Positions 16,864 through 26,631 of a DNA stretch of 26,631 bases are shown here, one piece after another. A program made the position numbers and the translations under genes. The notes under the pieces are model-generated. The model did not search any database. It was given only the letters and a program-made list of their open reading frames with translations, and was not told where the DNA came from. How positions within the stretch are numbered: the stretch's first letter is position 1; each line of letters begins with the position of its first letter. Source of the DNA: Sphaeroforma sirkka (lineage: Eukaryota > Opisthokonta > Ichthyosporea > Ichthyophonida); assembly GCA_001586965.3 (NCBI GenBank), contig LUCW03001732.1, positions 1-26,631 on the forward strand, in the 5' to 3' direction.

Positions 16864-17831
16864 TTGCTTAAGCAAATGATAAACGACATTCCAGAAGTGT
16901 ACGATCATGTAACACAACTATTAGACAAGGAGACCAATAGTAGAATACATACGCCAGACCTTTCAGGCGAGATTGGTCTAGACGAGTCTTTTAGCCCAAG
17001 TGATGTAGTAGTGGGATCCTCGCCTTCAGACTTTGACACAACAAGCTCATCGGAGGACAAAATTTTGATGTGGTTAAGGCAAAATCATGCTCTTAAACAC
17101 ATGGATAAGGTTAGGACTGAGAAAGATTGTGAGTGGTACGGGATTGTACACCCAAAGCTTAAGCAATATATATCTCAGGTGTATCACGAATGCAACAACT
17201 GTGAAGTTAACCGGATCAAGCGCTATGGATATGCCCCATTGCGGAGGGTATCAGAAGACGAGCCGTGGCACAGGGCTGTCATTGATTTGTGGTTGAGCTA
17301 CCCACGTCCGAACACACGAAAGAGAAGCATGTCTGCCACCTTTTTGATGTTACTTCAAGATAAAACGTACTATATCCTCTGAAAGACAAATCAACACATA
17401 CTGTGGCTGAGTGCATATATAAGTGTTTCGCAGATTTTGACTGGCCAGCTATTGTGTGTACCGACAACGGTATTGAGTTTACAGAAGATGTCATGACGAC
17501 ACTGTCACTCGTTGCGGGATCATGCCACAAGATGGGTGTACTATATAAGCCTCAGACACAAGGTGCGAAAGAGGTACGACACAGAAAGATGAAAGAGTTC
17601 ATGCGTGGAGCGTTGCTAGACAATGTTGACATGCGGTCATACTCGATTATCTGGGTACAGACACAAATGAACGAGACACCAGATTCAGTCACTGGTACAA
17701 TACCCGCTCACTATTTTAGGGGTCTTTATAGTAAACTACAAGTACATTTCAACAAGGATTCTCAAGAAGATCTTGTGTTACCATGGTTAGAGAAGGTGCG
17801 TCGAACCAGAGACGTTGTCTTTCCTGCTTGA
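16864..17831 (+). pseudogene. Family-2 integrase, zinc-binding and catalytic domains (frameshifted)
   Basis: The zinc-binding region has HALKHMDK and, further on, CNNCEVNRIKRYGYAPL, matching CTDCEKNQIKRYGWAPL in copy B. Catalytic residues are present: RAVIDLW (Asp, 17284-17286), CTDNGIEF (Asp, 17463-17465) and GAKEVRHRKMKEF (Glu, 17571-17573), with the 35-residue D-E spacing of DD35E. The frame breaks between 17382 and 17403 and again at 17831. The acidic S/D-rich stretch before the zinc finger (GSSPSDFDTTSSSEDK) has no match in copy B. From 17645 onward the sequence is repeated downstream. Confidence 0.8.
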
Positions 17832-18347
17832 GAGAGATGAAAGATACCGCACTCAGGAAGAGACAAAAGCGATGGAATGATTCAAAGAAGATAGTCGAGT
17901 TTGAGGTGGGCGATATAGTCAACATCATGGCTCGCTGCTCCGACACAACTGTGCTTACGGCTATATACATTGGAACATTCAATATCTCAGTGGCCGATAA
18001 GAATGGCGGAACTTACGAAGATAACAATGTTGATGGTTCAAGTGCTCTCAATATCGGATCACATCGAATTCTGATGACACAAATCATCCTTCGTCGCACA
18101 CGTGAAGCTATTATACCCCTTATGTCTTACGAGTTTAAGAAACTTTTAGGGAATTACAAATATGAAGATAAGACTGTATTACTATACAACGGAGTTTGCA
18201 AATGACGCACAATACGATCTACCTCCATCGGCATTCGATGACCCAGATATATTGAAGGCTTTTGATAAAAAAATTCTTGCAAACGCCAACATAAGAACAG
18301 GGCAGATACAGAGGCTATCTTATCGACAAACAAACGTCCTGACGTAG
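17832..18347 (+). pseudogene. Family-2 integrase C-terminus and chromodomain-like tail
   Basis: The segment reads REMKDTALRKRQKRWND, FEVGDIVNIMARCSD, IGTFNISVADKNGG, NNVDGSSALNIGSHRI, matching the integrase C-terminal domain of copy B. Then YEFKKLLGNYKYEDKT and, one frame over from 18162, FANDAQYDLPPSAFDDPDIL and AFDKKI, which line up with the chromodomain-like segment of copy B. It ends at TAG 18345-18347. The long basic tail of family 1 is absent or much shorter. Confidence 0.65.
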
Positions 18348-18657
18348 TTAATGTTTATCCGCAGACATCATTCGTTCCAAGTTTCAACGATCACGGAATG
18401 TACGTACCCTTTTAATGCACTAAGAAACACCCCATCCACCATCAGGTACCTCAAGGACTTAAACCCAAACGTAATAGAGTAACCGAGGAACTTATAAAAG
18501 TCTAAGGATACTTTGTCTAAGATAATATAACATAAGCATTGAGGCCATTATATGATCAAACCCCGTTTCTTCTTTTCGCTTGTATATTTCATGTGAGCTT
18601 TTGAATCTATGTGCTTGAAATCGCATATAAGCCAACATTGGAATTTTTTCAAGCTGA
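18348..18657 (+). other. Family-2 3' noncoding region
   Basis: About 310 bp between the end of pol and the G-tract, without an open frame of note. The same stretch appears at 20157-20466. Confidence 0.6.
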
Positions 18658-18669
18658 GGGGGGGGGCTG
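18658..18669 (+). promoter_or_regulatory. G-tract before family-2 3' LTR
   Basis: GAGGGGGGGGG-CTG directly precedes TGTAAAATCAGCGG, matching the G-run plus CTA layout of family 1. In the duplicated copy the run is about 20 bases (20467-20486) with one A, a likely slippage or sequencing effect. Confidence 0.5.
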
Positions 18670-19453
18670 TGTAAAATCAGCGGGTTCCTATAATAGAAGC
18701 ACATGTTAAATCGTATATTATAAACATATGAACGTTTAACGTAACGCGGTTATAATACCTGGTATACGTGAAACGCAATTGTAGATATTTGTAATTGTAG
18801 AATAATCAAATAATTTAAATCGAGATATATTGAAAATGCAGAAAACAAATAAACAAACATACAAATAATCATATTGGAAACATAATTGCATACAACAGAG
18901 GTCGGAGATTCTGTTTATATTGGTATGATGGTTTTTCTCTAATGATATGTTATCCATCAGAATACTGGGATATAACAATTGAGAGAGTCTCAGGTGAAAT
19001 TGACACTTGATGACACATGTTATATTGCCGAATACTCTCAGCGCAAGATCGCCCACTGAGAAAAGGGGCTTGAAAATGATCCTCCCTAGCCAGCCGACTA
19101 GATATGCCCGTCTATGCCTTCAATTGGATAGAGAGCTAAGTACCATGTGATGGGGTATAGGGGCAGACATTACACTGCATCAACATGGTGTTTTTTATTT
19201 CTTTTTGATTTTCTTAAGTTTGACTTAAGAGATACTTTATTGGTAATTGCGATTGGAAGATTGTTTCGAAGCATAAAATGGTTTGGAATGAAATATTATG
19301 CATCCAATGAAATGAAATCTGGTCTTAATTACTGACACCAAATAAATCTAGATCGAAGTATTGAGTGATTATAGCGGAACTATTAAGTAAGACAATAGTC
19401 TCAGTCTGAAATCCCCTAATCTTTAGCTCATTACTTATGGCTGAAGCTAAACT
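18670..19453 (+). repeat. Family-2 3' LTR (start defined, end unknown)
   Basis: The start is set at TGTAAAATCAGCGG by analogy with family 1 and its G-tract. AATAAA lies at 19341-19346. No second family-2 LTR is in the window outside the duplication, so the 3' end cannot be fixed and may lie before 19453. Short open frames within it carry no known motif. Confidence 0.5.
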
Positions 19454-21273
19454 GATTATCTGGGTACAGACACAAATGAACGAGACACCAGATTCAGTCA
19501 CTGGTACAATACCCGCTCACTATTTTAGGGGTCTTTATAGTAAACTACAAGTACATTTCAACAAGGATTCTCAAGAAGATCTTGTGTTACCATGGTTAGA
19601 GAAGGTGCGTCGAACCAGAGACGTTGTCTTTCCTGCTTGAGAGAGATGAAAGATACCGCACTCAGGAAGAGACAAAAGCGATGGAATGATTCAAAGAAGA
19701 TAGTCGAGTTTGAGGTGGGCGATATAGTCAACATCATGGCTCGCTGCTCCGACACAACTGTGCTTACGGCTATATACATTGGAACATTCAATATCTCAGT
19801 GGCCGATAAGAATGGCGGAACTTACGAAGATAACAATGTTGATGGTTCAAGTGCTCTCAATATCGGATCACATCGAATTCTGATGACACAAATCATCCTT
19901 CGTCGCACACGTGAAGCTATTATACCCCTTATGTCTTACGAGTTTAAGAAACTTTTAGGGAATTACAAATATGAAGATAAGACTGTATTACTATACAACG
20001 GAGTTTGCAAATGACGCACAATACGATCTACCTCCATCGGCATTCGATGACCCAGATATATTGAAGGCTTTTGATAAAAAAATTCTTGCAAACGCCAACA
20101 TAAGAACAGGGCAGATACAGAGGCTATCTTATCGACAAACAAACGTCCTGACGTAGTTAATGTTTATCCGCAGACATCATTCGTTCCAAGTTTCAACGAT
20201 CACGGAATGTACGTACCCTTTTAATGCACTAAGAAACACCCCATCCACCATCAGGTACCTCAAGGACTTAAACCCAAACGTAATAGAGTAACCGAGGAAC
20301 TTATAAAGTCTAAGGATACTTTGTCTAAGATAATATAACATAAGCATTGAGGCCATTATATGATCAAACCCCGTTTCTTCTTTTCGCTTGTATATTTCAT
20401 GTGAGCTTTTTTTGAATCTATGTGCTTGAAATCGCATATAAGCCAACATTGGAATTTTCAAGCTGAGGGAGGGGGGGGGGGGGGGGCTGTGTAAAATCAG
20501 CGGGTTCCTATAATAGAAGCACATGTTAAATCGTATATTATAAACATATGAACGTTTAACGTAACGCGGTTATAATACCTGGTATACGTGAAACGCAATT
20601 GTAGATATTTGTAATTGTAGAATAATCAAATAATTTAAATCGAGATATATTGAAAATGCAGAAAACAAATAAACAAACATACAAATAATCATATTGGAAA
20701 CATAATTGCATACAACAGAGGTCGGAGATTCTGTTTATATTGGTATGATGGTTTTTCTCTAATGATATGTTATCCATCAGAATACTGGGATATAACAATT
20801 GAGAGAGTCTCAGGTGAAATTGACACTTGATGACACATGTTATATTGCCGAATACTCTCAGCGCAAGATCGCCCACTGAGAAAAGGGGCTTGAAAATGAT
20901 CCTCCCTAGCCAGCCGACTAGATATGCCCGTCTATGCCTTCAATTGGATAGAGAGCTAAGTACCATGTGATGGGGTATAGGGGCAGACATTACACTGCAT
21001 CAACATGGTGTTTTTTATTTCTTTTTGATTTTCTTAAGTTTGACTTAAGAGATACTTTATTGGTAATTGCGATTGGAAGATTGTTTCGAAGCATAAAATG
21101 GTTTGGAATGAAATATTATGCATCCAATGAAATGAAATCTGGTCTTAATTACTGACACCAAATAAATCTAGATCGAAGTATTGAGTGATTATAGCGGAAC
21201 TATTAAGTAAGACAATAGTCTCAGTCTGAAATCCCCTAATCTTTAGCTCATTACTTATGGCTGAAGCTAAACT
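19454..21273 (+). repeat. Tandem duplication, second copy (1820 bp)
   Basis: This repeats 17645-19453: integrase end (19454-20156), 3' noncoding, G-tract (20467-20486) and family-2 LTR start (20490). The 11-bp net length difference comes from four homopolymer changes (A run near 20305, T runs near 20407 and 20456, and the G-run). Frameshifts in the integrase tail are identical in both copies. Confidence 0.9.
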
Positions 21274-21279
21274 TAAATT

Positions 21280-22899
21280 TCATTGTGCAAGTTTACTTCT
21301 AAATCGTACTTTCTTTTACGTTAACGTATGGACTGGTTTTAATAGAGATGTTCTCACACGGGCGACATATCGTGGGAAGCTTTCACATCTATTCCACAGA
21401 ACGAACGGCAGACTCAAAACGATTGTCGGTCTACACCTTTTAATAGTCTATATGAATTCCCTGGCCATATCGGGTATCGACTTTGTAAAGTACATAGACC
21501 ACCTCGCGGTAGTATTACTCAAGGCTATAGTATCCTTCCGGGCGTATGGTTTCCATGGAATCAGCTGGCGCCATCCGCGAAATTGGCTGGAAATATTCAA
21601 GATATTCTTTCTTTCAACGGCCACTTATGGTCTGAACATCATTGCATGGGCTAAACTGTTTGGCATGCCGCGTTGAAGCCGCTTTACGAGCAGTACAACT
21701 CAGTACTAATCTAAGCAGGAGCCATCATATCAGGCACTGCATGTCCGAAATCTCATACCAGCGCTTACGATTTCTTTGCTTCTGTGGTTTACTTTCAGCT
21801 CGCCAATTTGCGGAGTACCTTGGTAGCTGCCTGGGACTACATCTTGACTCAATCGACAGTACAAACTCTCTCGCCACACGTACGAGACTGGACACGTTAC
21901 AGACCTCCGAACGAATTCTCGTTCAGTATTTACGCTTATCTAGAATCGAGCGGAGAGTGCACACCTCGACACAAAGAACCCCATAAGCTTTGCGAGCAGA
22001 TCCGACATAATACCACACGACGTCGCACAACCGAGGAGATAGCAGACAAGGCTCGCATTAATACTACTATCGACGTATCTGGGGAGAGCTTCTAATCACG
22101 GACCGAGACAACCCCTCCCATGGTAGTTTTACCCATTGCCGTGAATATACTTCAGTCCGGCTTTGTGCCATGATAGCAGCCAACACGTTCTTTTTCAACT
22201 TGCTTGACTATAGTACTGGCAACTGCCTCGGTCCAGTGTGCCCCGGAGATAAGACTTTTACTTCCAGCCACCTTGCTTGTAACAGTTACTTTTAATACGG
22301 CGTATTCTGGTGAGCCCTTATCAACCACCAATTGGACCGGCCACGGTATATGGTCTCTCCATGAACATCTAGGGAACTTCCTTCTCCATGAACAGCGGAC
22401 ACCAATTTAGCTCTATCCAGTACTGGTCGATAGATTGATGTCTCCCATACCCTATCTCATCACTATTCTGAAGCACCATTTCCAGATTCCGGTACAGACT
22501 AGATCTTCGAGACTTCTGGTACCGCCTATGATACTTCCCGCTATGGCTAACCAGGATATTCCCAATACATCAATTGTGTGGTGTGGTGTCGGGCAGCCTC
22601 CAACTTTGCACCGAAACAAAATCGCGGATGACAACCTCGCCCTGCTTGGTATTTAATGTTCAAAAGTACTCAGACTGACTCAATCCATATATTACTTCGA
22701 GTGTGGGCCAGCTTTGTTTCCCACAATGGTACACAAGTTTTAATTTCCACCCAATAGTAGAGGTGTTCCGTACCCATCGTCGCGAATTAACGCATCGTAT
22801 GTCTTTCATTATTGCATCACTCGCCCCGAGGTTCTCGCGGCAGTTCAACAATCTTAGCTTCCCTTCAATCTTCCCAGAACCTCTCCAACAAATATAAAG
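21280..22899 (+). pseudogene. Decayed long reading frame, unrecognised
   Basis: A protein-like signal of about 540 codons runs across three frames. Frame 2 covers 21280-21420 (FYVNVWTGFNRDVL). Frame 1 covers 21442-22095, open over 218 codons except for TAA at 21652 and 21712 (LYEFPGHIGYRL, ILPGVWFPWNQLAPSAKL, YDFFASVVYFQLANL). Frame 3 covers 22098-22770 with about eight stops (ANTFFFNLLDYSTGNCL, YSQYINCVVWCRAASNF). A last part in frame 2 reaches 22899. The W, Y, F, S and T content and continuity argue for a dead gene. It has no retroelement motif. A structural gene of an integrated RNA virus is one possibility, a host gene another; no diagnostic motif decides. Confidence 0.4.
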
Positions 22900-23085
22900 C
22901 CTGATGTGCATGACGATATATAATAATTTACCCAAATTGATATAAATAAAACATCCCTACATGTGATCAAGTATGAATATTTTGTATCAAATCGAATAAG
23001 ATAACTTGAGGCCAAGTATGATTGAGGAAAAGATACTTGGCTCATTAGCAGTCTGAAATGCCCAGTATGGCACAAAAAATCAATC

Positions 23086-23088
<3 letters not shown>
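22900..23088. other. AT-rich spacer
   Basis: Nothing recognisable lies between the decayed frame and the AT repeat. Confidence 0.5.
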
Positions 23089-25604
<2,516 letters not shown>

Positions 25605-26230
25605 TGTAAACTTCGATGGAAATTACTCACTCAAACTATATTAAACTAAAATACATCGAAATAGTTAGATTTAGCAGTGGTAGCTTGTAGAATGATAGAC
25701 CAAATTTTGCTTAGATCTAAATATCCTCGATCACACAGGGCGCAATGTACCAGCTGTCTCCTTTATTGAATAATCTTCACTAGAAGTATCAAGTGCTCAT
25801 GACCACTTCATTCTTAACTTGTACATTTGTTAACAATGCAAGTCACGCTAATACATTAAATAGATATAAATAAAGTTCCATCTGAAGAAAAGTTAAAGAA
25901 AAGAAAAAGACTTACTGGATCTTTGGAGGATCATGTGCGGGATACCAAAAATCTATAAGTAGTAGTCTCGGAGATTATAAAAAATTCCTAGGCTTATAAC
26001 ATCCTAGATCTACTAACAATGTCCTCCAACAGGGTCCAAGTAGATGAGTCATACCAACATACTAGGCTTATTGGAGTTACTCAAAGGAATTTAGAACCAT
26101 CTCTGGAAATATTGGAAAAGAGTTTTTTGGTACTAAATTATTTAAAATAATAAATAAAAAAAACCAATGTATTGTCCCCCAACCTGATCTTGATATTTTA
26201 GACTTCCGACCTGGAGGCCGCATTTCTACA
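25605..26230 (-). repeat. Old family-1 LTR, minus orientation
   Basis: On the plus strand it begins TGTAAACTTCGATGG and ends GCATTTCTACA, the inverted family-1 LTR. At 626 bp it carries many substitutions and small insertions compared with the other LTRs, including changes in non-homopolymer sequence, so it is an older, probably solo LTR. No internal sequence flanks it, and the five-base flanks (GGTTG and CATGG) do not match. Confidence 0.85.
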
Positions 26231-26231
26231 C

Positions 26232-26308
26232 ATGGCTGCCAGAAGCATCTTCGAGAAGGTCGATGGGAAGAAGTACTCAGCAAATCTCTGCCTGAAAGCT
26301 CTGACCAA
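26232..26308 (+). CDS. Possible first exon of a host gene, unrecognised
   Basis: An ATG one base after the LTR end opens 26 codons (MAARSIFEKVDGKKYSANL and on, ending LTK) before TAA at 26310. The last codons overlap GTAAGT (26309-26314), a strong consensus splice donor, so the stop may be intronic. The codon use is GC-richer than the surrounding elements. A second frame further on (26352-26591) contains PSDQATSHNLAEERGWG and PYQTRNAPGYVPFGL and ends at TAG, and could be a later exon. I recognise neither. A chance open frame cannot be excluded. Confidence 0.3.
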
Positions 26309-26399
26309 GTAAGTCGACGATGGAGGATATGCGTACAGTCAATTCAGACCGGTGCTGGACAAAAAAAAATTACTTACCTCGAGTAAAGCAATGCATTTG

Positions 26400-26591
26400 C
26401 TTTGCTATTCTACTTGGGGTGCTGCACCCATCTCCCGGTACGAGTGCCGTGGAAATGGATTTGAAGTGCCGAGTGACCAGGCCACCAGTCATAATCTGGC
26501 TGAGGAGCGAGGTTGGGGTAAACTGATGCCATACCAGACCAGAAATGCACCTGGGTATGTGCCGTTTGGCCTGGATCGAAGCGCATCATAG
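26400..26591 (+). CDS. Possible later exon of the same host gene, unrecognised
   Basis: The frame ending at TAG 26589-26591 has balanced, GC-richer composition (YECRGNGFEVPSDQATS, NLAEERGWGKLMPYQ, NAPGYVPFGLDRSAS). The upstream part (MLDKKKLLTSS) looks noncoding, so an acceptor somewhere near 26430-26450 would be needed. No family is recognised. Its only support is composition and the donor site at 26309. Confidence 0.25.
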   Translation, partial: LCYSTWGAAPISRYECRGNGFEVPSDQATSHNLAEERGWGKLMPYQTRNAPGYVPFGLDRSAS

Positions 26592-26631
26592 GCGGAACAA
26601 TATAGCGCGATGACTTGGTTTGGACTGAAAT

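Larger units (their letters stand above)
14495..18347 (+). mobile_element. Ty3/Gypsy-type retrotransposon, family-2 copy C (5' part missing)
   Basis: The element has the same domain order as copy B (end of gag, protease, RT, RNase H, methyltransferase-like remnant, integrase, chromodomain-like tail) but differs at the protein level throughout, so it is a sister family. It starts abruptly at the end of the family-1 LTR, inside the final gag zinc knuckle. Frames are broken more often than in copy B, including true substitutions such as TAG at 15630. Its 3' LTR begins at 18670. Confidence 0.85.
17645..19453 (+). repeat. Tandem duplication, first copy (1809 bp)
   Basis: The segment from inside the integrase gene (GATTATCTGGGTACAG) to GCTGAAGCTAAACT is repeated head to tail at 19454-21273. 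I see no substitution between the copies, only differences in A, T and G runs. Breakpoints share only ACT-like microhomology, so LTR-LTR recombination does not explain it. Confidence 0.9.

Noticed and set aside
18736..19056. A 106-codon minus-strand frame, repeated at 20556-20876
   Set aside because: It lies inside the family-2 LTR, is duplicated only because the whole segment is, and shows no motif.

Overview
The window is nuclear-type eukaryotic DNA, AT-rich and dominated by LTR retrotransposons of the Ty3/Gypsy class (gag, aspartic protease, reverse transcriptase, RNase H, integrase in that order, long terminal repeats starting TGTA and ending TACA, AATAAA signals in the repeats). No rRNA, operon structure or prokaryotic signal is visible. 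The host cannot be named from the sequence; a fungus, protist or invertebrate would all fit.

Layout. Positions 1-56 are the 3' end of a family-1 LTR, followed by unassigned DNA to 470. Positions 471-3493 hold a full LTR, gag and the start of the protease of family-1 copy A, cut off at the first base of an inverted LTR. Positions 3494-4798 are a minus-strand, internally deleted family-1 derivative. Positions 4799-6558 are foreign DNA: an AT-rich stretch with a 32-bp tandem repeat and a strong hairpin, then a gag-like frame of a different element. Positions 6559-7460 are a second minus-strand family-1 fragment. Positions 7488-14494 are family-1 copy B, with gag through integrase, a chromodomain-like tail, a G-tract and a 3' LTR. 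Positions 14495 to about 21273 are a related but distinct element (family 2, copy C) that starts inside the last gag zinc knuckle and runs through pol into its 3' LTR. Its last 1.8 kb is duplicated in tandem. Positions 21280-22900 carry a decayed, unrecognised reading frame. An AT microsatellite (23089-23368), gene-poor DNA, an old inverted LTR (25605-26230) and a possible host exon complete the window.

How the parts work together. In both families gag ends at an in-frame UGA followed by CAR, and the protease continues in the same frame. This suggests that Gag-Pol is made by stop-codon readthrough. Both families carry a DNA-methyltransferase-like segment between RNase H and integrase and a chromodomain-like module after integrase, so they look like sister lineages. 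Copy B is broken mainly by one- or two-base indels, mostly in homopolymers. The two copies of the 1.8-kb duplication also differ only in homopolymers. Many apparent frameshifts may therefore be sequencing errors.

The least ordinary features are an antisense tRNA-like sequence (A box, B box, T-run) inside gag of both family-1 copies, the conserved UGA junction, the methyltransferase-like domain, and the decayed frame at 21280-22900.
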